Source: Actinomycetales bacterium
GTDB taxonomy: Bacteria > Actinomycetota > Actinomycetes > Propionibacteriales > Nocardioidaceae
Length of the DNA: 5,869 nucleotides
Assembly: GCA_012513165.1 (NCBI GenBank)
Contig: JAAZCT010000091.1
Location: forward strand, 1-5,869
Direction of reading: 5' to 3'
The notes beneath the pieces were generated by a model, which had not been told where the DNA came from, did no database searches, and saw nothing but the letters and a program-made list of their open reading frames with translations. The position numbers and the translations under genes are program-made. How positions within the stretch are numbered: the first letter of the stretch is position 1; each line of letters opens with the position of its first letter. This document shows, in pieces, positions 1 to 5,869 of this stretch.

Positions 1-647
1 CAGTACAGGACCGTGAATCCAAGCCACCAACCACTGAGCACAAAAATCCAGCAGTGCAGACCATAATCGATCGGAAGGATGGCGTACTTGCGCCACCAAG
101 CTTCCGCCGGGAGATCAGCAGCGAGCCCCGGTGCCGGCAGTCGCAAAGTGGGCATCAAGATCAGGCCGAAGTATGTGGCGGCAGCAATCACGGTGAACGC
201 GATCGGAACCAGGAGCAGCGCGTCGTTGTCGAAGGGAGAGAAGCGGTACCAGGAAATCAATACGGCCAGATGCAAGGTGATCGTCTTGAAGCAATCGATG
301 GTGTGATCGAGCCACTCGCCAGACCTCGAACCGCCGCCGCGCAAGCGTGCGAGTTGGCCGTCAACCGAATCCCACACGTAGCCGCCGGCTAGAAGTACCG
401 AAACCAGCAGACCGCTCCACCAGGTGGGATCGACAAGAGCGATCAATGCGATGCCGGTTCCCGACATGAACGCGCTGACGACCGTCGCTTGGTTGGGACT
501 CATCCCAACGGAGTGTGCCCAAGCTGCAACGATGCGTCCGGTCGGCCGGTTGATGAGTCGCGAATATGCAGCCGTGCCTCGCGCTGGCTTTTGAGCGTTC
601 CGCAGAGCCGACAGGTTGGACTTGAATGGCGGGTGCGTCCGAGTCAC
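1..647 (-). CDS. CDP-alcohol phosphatidyltransferase family membrane protein (3' end cut by window edge)
   Basis: The minus-strand frame is open from a GTG at 647 to base 1, giving 215 residues with no stop. The CDP-alcohol phosphotransferase signature is complete: D93, D96-G97, A100-R101, G110, D114 and D118, matching D-x2-DG-x2-AR-x8-G-x3-D-x3-D exactly. In this family these Asp residues bind two metal ions and catalyse transfer of a phospho-group from a CDP-linked donor to an alcohol, releasing CMP in the membrane. Hydrophobic segments lie near residues 56-72, 76-92, 124-132, 144-165 and 199-213, and the family's C-terminal helices are partly missing. The stretch around residues 28-56 (YSRLINRPTGR, then SPNQATV) is typical of the family before the motif. 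The GTG start was chosen because GAAGAAGG (653-660) lies about five bases upstream and no ATG occurs between it and the upstream in-frame stop at 762-764. The substrate (inositol phosphate, glycerol phosphate or another alcohol) cannot be told from the sequence. It is divergent from an LCP gene. Confidence 0.9.
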   Translation of the reverse strand, partial: MTRTHPPFKSNLSALRNAQKPARGTAAYSRLINRPTGRIVAAWAHSVGMSPNQATVVSAFMSGTGIALIALVDPTWWSGLLVSVLLAGGYVWDSVDGQLARLRGGGSRSGEWLDHTIDCFKTITLHLAVLISWYRFSPFDNDALLLVPIAFTVIAAATYFGLILMPTLRLPAPGLAADLPAEAWWRKYAILPIDYGLHCWIFVLSGWWLGFTVLY

Positions 648-673
648 GTGTTCCTTCTTCCCATGTCCGTATG

Positions 674-679
674 AGCCTA
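674..679 (-). promoter_or_regulatory. Candidate -10 box for the CDP-alcohol phosphatidyltransferase gene
   Basis: TAGGCT on the minus strand fits the actinobacterial TAnnnT -10 pattern. It would place the transcription start near base 667, leaving a leader of about 20 bases that contains the GAAGAAGG ribosome binding site. No good -35 is visible because the sequence upstream is GC-rich. The same hexamer precedes mfd at 3984-3989. This is a pattern match only. Confidence 0.35.
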
Positions 680-762
680 GTGGGGCGGGCGCGCCGCCGC
701 AGCAGTCTGGGGTAGCAACTGATGAATTTGCGCAAGATCGCTGGAAACTTGCCAAGCCAGAC

Positions 763-768
763 TATTCT
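763..768 (+). promoter_or_regulatory. Candidate -10 box for leaderless LCP gene
   Basis: TATTCT matches TAnnnT and ends seven bases before the GTG start at 776, so transcription would start at or next to the start codon. There is no Shine-Dalgarno sequence upstream of the GTG. An in-frame TAG lies at 770-772, which rules out any earlier start. Together these favour a leaderless mRNA, common in actinobacteria. No convincing -35 was found at 16-18 bases. Confidence 0.5.
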
Positions 769-775
769 TTAGTGC

Positions 776-1783
776 GTGACTGAGATCGAGAAGGCGCCTG
801 AGAAAACTCGGCGCCGATGGCCTGCCTGGGTTGCGCTCGGAGCCTTCGGGTTGCTGGCGATTCTGGGTGGCGCAACGTGGCTTGCACAAGACAAGCTGAT
901 GGGGCAGTTGACGGCTTTGCCTAACGCCATGCCGACTAATAGTGATCGCCCCGAGATCGCCCCGGAAACCGCCCCGAAAGCTCGGACGATTCTCTTGCTC
1001 GGCAGCGACAAGCGAGCCGATGGCTCGGTTGCTGGCGAACGCAGCGACACGATGATGGTTGCGCGCGTCGCCGCGGATCGCAAGTCCGTCTCCGTGATAT
1101 CTATTCCGCGTGATTCGTGGGTTGAAGTACCAGGTCACGGCGATGCCAAAATCAACGCAGCCTTTGCTTTCGGCGGTCCCGCTTTGGCGGTTCAGACGGT
1201 GGAGAACCTCAGCGGAGTTCGCATCGATCACGTTGCGGTCATCGATTGGGAAGGCTTCAAGCAACTCACGGACGCCTTAGGTGGCGTCACCGTCAAGATC
1301 CCCAAAACGGTCTACGACCCCTATCGGAAAAAGACGTGGGAAGCCGGCACGCACCTCTTGGATGGTGAAGACACGTTGACCTATGTTCGTCAGCGCGCAG
1401 GATTGCCCGGTGGCGATCTCGATCGCGTGAAGCGGCAACAGAATGTGATCCGTGAGTTGGTGTCTGAGACCCTGACCCGTGGCACGTTGGCGAATCCTGT
1501 GACCGTGTATCAGGTGCTCGATTCGGTGACCTCAAACCTTGAAGTTGATGACGGCTGGTCTGCTTCTGACATGCGGTCGTTGGCGTATTCGCTGCGTTCC
1601 TTGCGTAAGGACGAGATCTACTTCCCGACGATCCCAGTCCGAGGCACCGGAATGGTCGGTTCGCAAAGCGTGGTGCATCTCGATCCGGTCGAAGCCCAGT
1701 CCATGTGGAAAGCCTTCAAGAAGGACGATGTGGCCGCTTGGATTACTGCGCAAAAGCGCGGTCTGGACAAGACGGTTCGCTGA
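776..1783 (+). CDS. LytR-CpsA-Psr (LCP) family cell wall glycopolymer transferase
   Basis: This is a complete 335-residue protein with a GTG start and TGA stop. The N-terminus is a short charged cytoplasmic tail (about 1-16) followed by one membrane helix (about 17-37), so the catalytic domain faces outward. The LCP domain spans about 70-235. It shows LLLGSDKR (73-80), RSDTMMVARV (89-98), the IPRDSWV motif (110-116), KINAAFAFGG (125-134), DHVAVIDWEGF (151-161), the LTYVRQR arginines (R205, R207) and GDLDRVKRQQ (213-222). The conserved Asp and Arg residues of the family bind metal and the polyprenyl pyrophosphate of the donor. LCP enzymes move lipid-linked glycopolymers such as teichoic acid or arabinogalactan onto peptidoglycan. 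No LytR_C domain follows; residues 236-335 form a helical tail ending in a Trp/Lys-rich stretch. The gene is divergent from a CDP-alcohol phosphatidyltransferase, consistent with envelope polymer or lipid work. The specific polymer is unknown. Confidence 0.95.
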   Translation: MTEIEKAPEKTRRRWPAWVALGAFGLLAILGGATWLAQDKLMGQLTALPNAMPTNSDRPEIAPETAPKARTILLLGSDKRADGSVAGERSDTMMVARVAADRKSVSVISIPRDSWVEVPGHGDAKINAAFAFGGPALAVQTVENLSGVRIDHVAVIDWEGFKQLTDALGGVTVKIPKTVYDPYRKKTWEAGTHLLDGEDTLTYVRQRAGLPGGDLDRVKRQQNVIRELVSETLTRGTLANPVTVYQVLDSVTSNLEVDDGWSASDMRSLAYSLRSLRKDEIYFPTIPVRGTGMVGSQSVVHLDPVEAQSMWKAFKKDDVAAWITAQKRGLDKTVR

Positions 1784-1850
1784 ACCGAGCGCACTCGAAA
1801 CGGACCCGAGGCCCGGTCTCTGGTAGATCACGTTACGGATGTGACTGGTG

Positions 1851-1873
1851 TGACTCATGCGACGAATGAGTCA
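1851..1873. repeat. Perfect 8-bp inverted repeat between the LCP and phosphoesterase genes
   Basis: TGACTCAT (1851-1858) and ATGAGTCA (1866-1873) are exact reverse complements separated by seven bases. Each arm is partly echoed nine bases outward: GTGACT occurs at 1841 and 1850, and ATGAG at 1866 and 1875. This could be a dimeric regulator operator or a weak stem between transcripts. There is no T run after it, so a standard intrinsic terminator is unlikely. It lies 68 bases after the LCP stop and about 100 bases before the phosphoesterase start. Confidence 0.55.
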
Positions 1874-1910
1874 AATGAGGTTTAAGTATCACGTGCAATC
1901 GTGGCTGATC

Positions 1911-1916
1911 AGGAGG
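1911..1916 (+). promoter_or_regulatory. Perfect AGGAGG with no start codon at usable distance
   Basis: AGGAGG is a full Shine-Dalgarno match, but no ATG, GTG or TTG follows at 4-12 bases. The next gene starts 54 bases downstream, beyond a hairpin. It may be chance, a ribosome standby site, or part of a structured leader. Confidence 0.3.
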
Positions 1917-1929
1917 AGAATTTAGGAGT

Positions 1930-1948
1930 CCCCGAAAGGGCTTCGGGG
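1930..1948 (+). promoter_or_regulatory. Leader hairpin just upstream of the phosphoesterase gene
   Basis: CCCCGAA (1930-1936) and TTCGGGG (1942-1948) pair perfectly over seven bases around a five-base loop, AGGGC. The stem ends 22 bases before the ATG at 1971 and is followed by TTCTTG rather than a long T run. It could be a terminator or attenuator of upstream transcription, or a 5' leader structure affecting translation. I do not recognise a known riboswitch consensus here. Confidence 0.5.
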
Positions 1949-1954
1949 TTCTTG

Positions 1955-1960
1955 AGAAAG
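1955..1960 (+). promoter_or_regulatory. Likely ribosome binding site for the phosphoesterase gene
   Basis: AGAAAG matches the 5' part of the extended anti-Shine-Dalgarno complement (AGAAAGGAGG) and lies ten bases before the ATG at 1971. An in-frame TGA at 1953-1955 means no earlier start is possible, which fixes the ATG. The site is weaker than the distant AGGAGG at 1911. Confidence 0.4.
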
Positions 1961-1970
1961 TACCTGTTTT

Positions 1971-3932
1971 ATGTCTCGGTTGAAATCTTTTCTTGGGCTG
2001 TCCGCAGTCGTTTTTCTGCTGTTGAGTGTGGTCGCTCCGGCAAACGCAGCAGCCCCGGGCGAACCGATCCTGCTCAGCCCGTCAGCAAACGCAAGCGGCG
2101 TTGGAACAGACTCGAAACTGAGCGCGCGTTTCACCGATGCTGACGCTCAGACTCTCGCCACAGAGTTTCACCTCCGAAAGGTTTCGGAGCAGCCTTCTTC
2201 GGCGCAGGACTTCACAATCGTGGCGCTACCAGACACGCAAAATTATTCGAGCGCCAACGCGAATATGCCGCACTACATGGCCCAAACGAACTGGATCGCC
2301 AGCAGCAAATCCCAATTGAAGACGGTATTGGTCAGCCATCTTGGTGACGTCGCAGGACTTCCTGATGTTGAATATCAGTTTCAACGCGCGGCCGGGGCAA
2401 TGGATGTTTTGACTGCAGCGAAGATCCCGTGGACGGTACTTCCGGGCAACCACGATATGGACGTCGCCACAGGAGAGGCGATCCTGTACGACAAGTATTT
2501 TCCACTTTCTAAGTTCACCGGATGGACTGAGCCAGGTGTTTCATTTGGTGGCTATTACGGACAGAACCAGTTTGGCCGAGACGCCGCAAACCGACTCCTC
2601 AAGAATAGTTACGTTCGAATTGATCGCGGCTCAGTGAGATTGCTGGTACTCAACCTGGAGCACCACGCGCCGGACGGCGTGCTCGATTGGGCCAAGCGAG
2701 TAATTGATGCGCACCCCGATCGGCAAGTTCTCTTGGTGACTCACAACATGATTCACGTAAACGGAGACTTCAGCAACGCGGTACCGCGACCAGGAGGGAA
2801 CACTCCTCAAGAGATCTTCGAGAAACTTGTCGCCCCAAAATGCCAGATTTTCATGGTAATTAACGGGCACAACACCCAAGGCACTTCGGGTGAAGCCAAC
2901 TCGACCAAGAAGAATTCCTGCGGTGACGACGTTTCCTTGGCGCTTTCGAATTATCAGAATAGAACCCAGGGCGGCCAGGGTTGGTTGCGCTATTACACAT
3001 TCAAGCCCAGCGAGAAGCGGATCGAAGCACGTACGTATTCGCCGAGTCTCAAAGCATTCGAAACTGATGCTGATAGCCAGTTCGATTTACCGTTCGACGC
3101 GCCGTTGCCTTCGAATTTTCAGCAAGTTCACAAGACGGAACTCGCTGCTGGAGGTACAGCAACGACGCCCAAGCTAAATCTTGACGCGAACTCCACTTAC
3201 GAGTGGTATGCCACATCAACGGTTGGGTCTACGCACGCGAAAAGCCAAGTGCGGACATTTAGTACCGGATCTGACGTCGTACCGGCTCAAGTTTCGTTGG
3301 TGCTCGACACGTTCACTCGAAAGCGGAGCAAAGGTTGGGGGAAAGGCAATCGTGGAGGTGTGTGGCAGCACGGGAGCGGCAAAAACTCGTTCTCGGTCAA
3401 CGGGTCCGAGGGCAAGGTGTTGGTCCCTAAAAAGAAGAGTCGATTCGCATTGTTGGACGGCGTGAAATCGTCTAAGTCTGATGTGACAGCAACCGTGAGG
3501 TTGGACCGCCTTGCATCCGGAAACGGGACGTATGCGGAAGTGTGGGCCCGCGCAAACGGGAACGCGAAAGGTATCTCACACGGTTATCGTGCGCGAATCG
3601 TATTCGCGTCGAATAAGACGGTCCGTCTCGACCTTGACTCAGTTCGAAACGGCAAGGCAAAAACGCTGGCCCGCAAACGAGTCGGAGGGATCAAGCACAA
3701 GGCGGGCACCAGGTACAAAGTGAGAGTGCAAGCGGTGGGAACGTCCCCCACGACGATTCGGGCAAAAATCTGGTTGGCGAAAGACCCGGAGCCCAAGAAT
3801 TGGTTTTACCAGAAGGTTGACTCACGTTCGGGGTTACAGGTTCACGGAGGTGTCGGATTCCGGTGGGGTGGCTCCGCAAACAAAAGCCAGGCGTTCAGAA
3901 TAGACAACCTGGTAGTCCGAGAAGTGCGCTAA
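1971..3932 (+). CDS. Secreted calcineurin-like metallophosphoesterase with Ig/Fn3-like and C-terminal concanavalin-like regions
   Basis: This is a complete 653-residue protein. Residues 1-26 form a Sec signal peptide: basic MSRLK, a hydrophobic core, then PANA before cleavage near 26/27. The metallophosphoesterase domain spans about 80-378. It has PDTQ (D88, with Q90 in place of the usual His), HLGD (G125-D126), GNHD (N160-H161-D162), TH (H258) and NGH (H300), which together form a two-metal phosphoesterase centre. The second His of the classical GHxH motif is Thr302. Residues 30-72 and 383-432 look like the two halves of one Ig/Fn3-like domain, the second half having the typical TYEWYATS core and a RTFSTG ending. 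Residues 444-653 begin DTFTRKRSKGWGKGNRGG and resemble the beta-sandwich (concanavalin-like) tails of actinobacterial secreted proteins; this part is rich in Lys and Arg. There is no LPXTG or C-terminal membrane helix, so the protein should be released or held by charge. C291 and C317 are its only cysteines. The substrate is unknown: nucleotides, sugar phosphates or phosphodiesters of wall polymer are all possible. Tandem stops, TAA TAA, end the gene. Confidence 0.9.
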   Translation: MSRLKSFLGLSAVVFLLLSVVAPANAAAPGEPILLSPSANASGVGTDSKLSARFTDADAQTLATEFHLRKVSEQPSSAQDFTIVALPDTQNYSSANANMPHYMAQTNWIASSKSQLKTVLVSHLGDVAGLPDVEYQFQRAAGAMDVLTAAKIPWTVLPGNHDMDVATGEAILYDKYFPLSKFTGWTEPGVSFGGYYGQNQFGRDAANRLLKNSYVRIDRGSVRLLVLNLEHHAPDGVLDWAKRVIDAHPDRQVLLVTHNMIHVNGDFSNAVPRPGGNTPQEIFEKLVAPKCQIFMVINGHNTQGTSGEANSTKKNSCGDDVSLALSNYQNRTQGGQGWLRYYTFKPSEKRIEARTYSPSLKAFETDADSQFDLPFDAPLPSNFQQVHKTELAAGGTATTPKLNLDANSTYEWYATSTVGSTHAKSQVRTFSTGSDVVPAQVSLVLDTFTRKRSKGWGKGNRGGVWQHGSGKNSFSVNGSEGKVLVPKKKSRFALLDGVKSSKSDVTATVRLDRLASGNGTYAEVWARANGNAKGISHGYRARIVFASNKTVRLDLDSVRNGKAKTLARKRVGGIKHKAGTRYKVRVQAVGTSPTTIRAKIWLAKDPEPKNWFYQKVDSRSGLQVHGGVGFRWGGSANKSQAFRIDNLVVREVR

Positions 3933-3983
3933 TAAGGGGCAGCTTTTCTCCGACTCGCCGTGCGTTCGTTTGCGCGTGATCGC

Positions 3984-3989
3984 TAGGCT
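3984..3989 (+). promoter_or_regulatory. Candidate -10 box for leaderless mfd
   Basis: TAGGCT fits TAnnnT and ends nine bases before the ATG at 3999. No Shine-Dalgarno sequence lies between. The first three bases, TAG, are an in-frame stop for mfd, so the ATG is the earliest possible start. This supports a separate, leaderless transcript for mfd within the 66-base gap after the phosphoesterase. No clear -35 is seen. Confidence 0.45.
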
Positions 3990-3998
3990 GGCTTAGTT

Positions 3999-5780
3999 AT
4001 GGTGCATCCCGTTTTAGCGACTCGAGTCGCCTCTGAACCCCACATCGCCGAGGCCGTCGCGGCTTTGCGCGCGGGCGGCGAACAGCGGGTGCTCAACTCG
4101 CCAGCGGCGTTGCATCCGTTTGTGGCTGCGGCTCTGGTTCGCCCCGAAGCGGTCGTGGTGGTGGCGACGCCCACCATCAGGCAGGCGAACGATCTGGCTG
4201 GGGCGCTCGAGACACTCGTTCCGGCCGAACAGATCGCCGTATTTCAGCCTTGGGAAACGTTGCCCCACGAGCGACTGTCACCTCGGGCAGACACCGTCGG
4301 CCGCAGGCTGGCCGTGCTGCGCAACCTGGTGCACGGGGGAGACACGAACCGTCCGCGCATCGTCGTGGCGCCGATCCGTTCCTTGTTGCAGCCTCAAGTA
4401 AAAGGCCTCGCGGATCTGGAACCGGTGCACGTGGCAACGGGTCAAGACATCGAACTGGTTTCGGTGATCGAAGGCCTCGCGAGTGCGGCATACCACCGGG
4501 TAGACCTCGTGACGAACCGCGGCGAGTTCGCGGTGCGCGGCGGAATCGTCGACGTGTTCGCCCCCACCGACGATCACCCGATCCGGATCGAGTTTTGGGG
4601 CGACACCGTCGAAGAGATCAGATACTTCTCGGTCGCCGACCAGCGCACGATCCAAGTGGTCGATCAGATGACCGCTCCGGGTTGCCGCGAACTCTTACTC
4701 ACTGACGAGGTCCGAGCCAAAGCCGCAACGTTCGCCGAATCGCATCCCTCCCTCAGCGAACTCTTCACCAAGATCGCTCACGTCCATGCCGTGGAGGGTA
4801 TGGAATCGCTCGCACCCGTTTTGGCAGGCGAGATGGAAATGATGATCGACCTGCTGCCGCAAGGCTCCACGGTGATCATGACCGACCCAGAGAAGATTCG
4901 GGCCAGATCCGCGGATCTGGTGGCCACCAGCGAAGAATTCTTGGCGGCGTCATGGGCAGCGGCAGCCAGCAAAGGCGAAGCGCCCATCGACCTAGGATCG
5001 GCCACCTTCCACGGCCTCGACGAGGTCCGAGAGGCGATCACTAACCGTGGCTTGAGTCTGCTGGACGTCACGCCCTTTGGCATGGAAGACGCTGAACGTG
5101 TCGGTGCCGACGAGGTGCCCGAGTATCGCGGCGACACCGAGAAAGCCATCGACGACATCAAAGTCTGGCGCACGGCCGGCCACCACATCGTGATCGTGAC
5201 CGCGACCAAAGGGCAAGCCGACCGCACCCTGGAATGGCTCGCCGAGCACGACCTTCCGGGGCGTTTCGTCGAGGCGATTTCCGAATCCAGCGCAGACGGT
5301 GTGGTCGAGGTGATCTGCGGACACGTGACGGAAGGGTTCGTGCTCCCGTCGTTGTCGCTCGTGGTGCTCACTCGCGACGACCTCGTTGGACAAAAGCACG
5401 TCGAGCGCGCCAACCGCTCGATGCCCACGCGTCGGCGCAAGGCCGTCGACCCGCTCGAACTCAAGCCCGGCGACCCTGTGGTTCACGAACAGCACGGGGT
5501 GGGTCGATACATCGAACTCATCAACCGCACGGTCCACGGCGCGGCTCGCGAATACTTGGTCATCGAGTATTCGGCCAGCAAGCGAGGCCAACCGCCAGAC
5601 CGTTTGTTTGTGCCGATGGACCAACTCGACCAAATCAGTCGCTACGTGGGCGGGAATCGCCCACGCTCGACAAGCTCGGCGGCGCTGACTGGACGAAGCG
5701 CAAGAGCCGCGCGCGCAAAGCGGTACGCCAGATCGCCGACGAACTGTTCTTCGCCGAGAAGACGATCAAGAACCGGGTGA
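3999..5780 (+). CDS. mfd: Transcription-repair coupling factor Mfd, N-terminal part, frameshifted near 5653 and truncated
   Basis: Mfd recognises RNA polymerase stalled at DNA lesions, pushes it off with its helicase motor and recruits UvrA. The first 552 residues read as a normal Mfd. The UvrB-like module includes [20 protein letters not shown] (81-100), [12 protein letters not shown] (121-132) and [10 protein letters not shown] (180-189), followed by [16 protein letters not shown] (195-210). A variable middle region follows. The CarD-like RNA polymerase interaction domain spans about 486-552 ([20 protein letters not shown], then [14 protein letters not shown] and [18 protein letters not shown]). 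The intact family is about 1100-1200 residues, so the whole helicase motor and C-terminal domain are absent. After G552 the printed frame becomes low-complexity Arg/Ser sequence and stops at 5780. That tail is not Mfd: adding one G to the run at 5652-5654 restores [13 protein letters not shown], the normal Mfd continuation. The start is fixed by an in-frame TAG at 3984. The identity is certain; intactness in the organism is not shown. Confidence 0.93.
   Translation: MVHPVLATRVASEPHIAEAVAALRAGGEQRVLNSPAALHPFVAAALVRPEAVVVVATPTIRQANDLAGALETLVPAEQIAVFQPWETLPHERLSPRADTVGRRLAVLRNLVHGGDTNRPRIVVAPIRSLLQPQVKGLADLEPVHVATGQDIELVSVIEGLASAAYHRVDLVTNRGEFAVRGGIVDVFAPTDDHPIRIEFWGDTVEEIRYFSVADQRTIQVVDQMTAPGCRELLLTDEVRAKAATFAESHPSLSELFTKIAHVHAVEGMESLAPVLAGEMEMMIDLLPQGSTVIMTDPEKIRARSADLVATSEEFLAASWAAAASKGEAPIDLGSATFHGLDEVREAITNRGLSLLDVTPFGMEDAERVGADEVPEYRGDTEKAIDDIKVWRTAGHHIVIVTATKGQADRTLEWLAEHDLPGRFVEAISESSADGVVEVICGHVTEGFVLPSLSLVVLTRDDLVGQKHVERANRSMPTRRRKAVDPLELKPGDPVVHEQHGVGRYIELINRTVHGAAREYLVIEYSASKRGQPPDRLFVPMDQLDQISRYVGGNRPRSTSSAALTGRSARAARAKRYARSPTNCSSPRRRSRTG
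5654..5746 (+). pseudogene. mfd: Continuation of Mfd in the next frame after a one-base loss
   Basis: This frame encodes [17 protein letters not shown] followed by [14 protein letters not shown]. It matches the Mfd linker that enters the first helicase domain, where the family usually reads close to GGE-P-L-KLGG-DW and then R-ARKAVR-IA-EL. It joins smoothly to the RYVGG ending of the main frame if one G is added. Nothing else suggests decay of the gene, so a sequencing or assembly indel is as likely as a true mutation. Confidence 0.85.
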
Positions 5781-5869
5781 CCACGTTGCTGTCGAAGCTC
5801 GGGGTCACGCGCCGCACCGAGGCGGCCGTCTACGCGGCGCGCCTCCAGGAGCGCTACGGCTCGTTGAGA
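5747..5869 (+). CDS. C-terminal fragment of a NarL/LuxR-type response regulator, joined to Mfd (runs off the window)
   Basis: In the same frame as the Mfd continuation, the 41 residues start [20 protein letters not shown] and end [21 protein letters not shown]. Preceded by RQIADEL from the junction, this matches the GerE/LuxR helix-turn-helix of NarL/DevR-type regulators: IA-EL-, [27 protein letters not shown]. The recognition helix ([17 protein letters not shown]) is intact. No receiver domain and no start codon belong to it here. Mfd proteins have no such domain at this point; their normal sequence continues into a helicase motor. It is therefore a fragment of another gene brought together with mfd by a chimeric join. 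It has no stop before the window ends. Confidence 0.85.

Noticed and set aside
677..1264. Minus-strand open frame of 195 residues opposite the LCP gene
   Set aside because: It overlaps the conserved LCP coding sequence, shows no family motifs and has low-complexity composition. It is a shadow frame.
1748..1759. GCGC-AAAA-GCGC mini-hairpin near the end of the LCP gene
   Set aside because: The stem is only four bases, it lies inside coding sequence and no T run follows. It is not a credible terminator.
1901..2143. Plus-strand open frame of 80 residues starting before the phosphoesterase
   Set aside because: It has no ribosome site before its GTG, overlaps the signal peptide region of the real gene in another frame and has no recognisable motif.
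3933..3998. Possible terminator between the phosphoesterase and mfd (GGGG then TTTTCTCC)
   Set aside because: The bases do not form a continuous stem, so no intrinsic terminator can be supported.
4778..5633. Long minus-strand open frames of 228 and 213 residues opposite mfd
   Set aside because: They lie antisense to a certain gene in GC-rich DNA, where such frames are common. Their sequences are Ser/Arg- or Val/His-rich with no recognisable domain.
5654..5869. A novel Mfd-LuxR fusion regulator
   Set aside because: Both parts are truncated, the join is at a motif shared by the two families, and a frameshift lies just upstream. An artefact or broken gene is the simpler reading.

Overview
The window is chromosomal DNA of moderate to high GC and most likely comes from an actinobacterium. 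Three things suggest this: the Mfd sequence has actinobacterial-style motifs; two genes have leaderless-type starts, with a TAnnnT -10 box 7-9 bases before the start codon; and the LytR-CpsA-Psr protein and secreted phosphoesterase look like Gram-positive envelope proteins. I cannot name a genus. The coding regions are intact except at the right end.

Layout. Bases 1-647 (minus strand) encode the N-terminal 215 residues of a membrane CDP-alcohol phosphatidyltransferase, which is cut by the left edge. A 128-base divergent intergenic region follows. Bases 776-1783 (plus) encode a complete LytR-CpsA-Psr (LCP) glycopolymer transferase. A 187-base spacer holds a perfect 8-bp inverted repeat, an unpaired AGGAGG and a 7-bp hairpin. 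Bases 1971-3932 (plus) encode a secreted calcineurin-like metallophosphoesterase. Its catalytic domain appears to be inserted into an Ig/Fn3-like domain, and it has a basic, concanavalin-like C-terminal region. Bases 3999 onward (plus) encode the N-terminal half of the transcription-repair coupling factor Mfd.

The right end is abnormal. Mfd reads normally to about base 5654, where a single missing G in a G run throws it out of frame. Thirty-one more Mfd residues continue in another frame to base 5746. From there the same frame encodes the C-terminal DNA-binding helices of a NarL/LuxR-type response regulator instead of the Mfd helicase motor. This is a chimera joined at a short shared motif (RQIADEL). 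It is more likely an assembly or strain-mixing artefact near a contig end than a real fusion gene.

Functionally, the first three genes point to the cell envelope: a membrane lipid or polymer precursor enzyme, a wall-polymer ligase and an exported phosphoesterase. mfd is an unrelated housekeeping DNA-repair gene with its own putative promoter. I found no RNA genes, mobile elements or CRISPR arrays. No gene-free stretch exceeds 200 bases. I see no convincing new multi-gene system. The nested phosphoesterase architecture, the structured leader before it and the chimeric right end are the items worth a second look.
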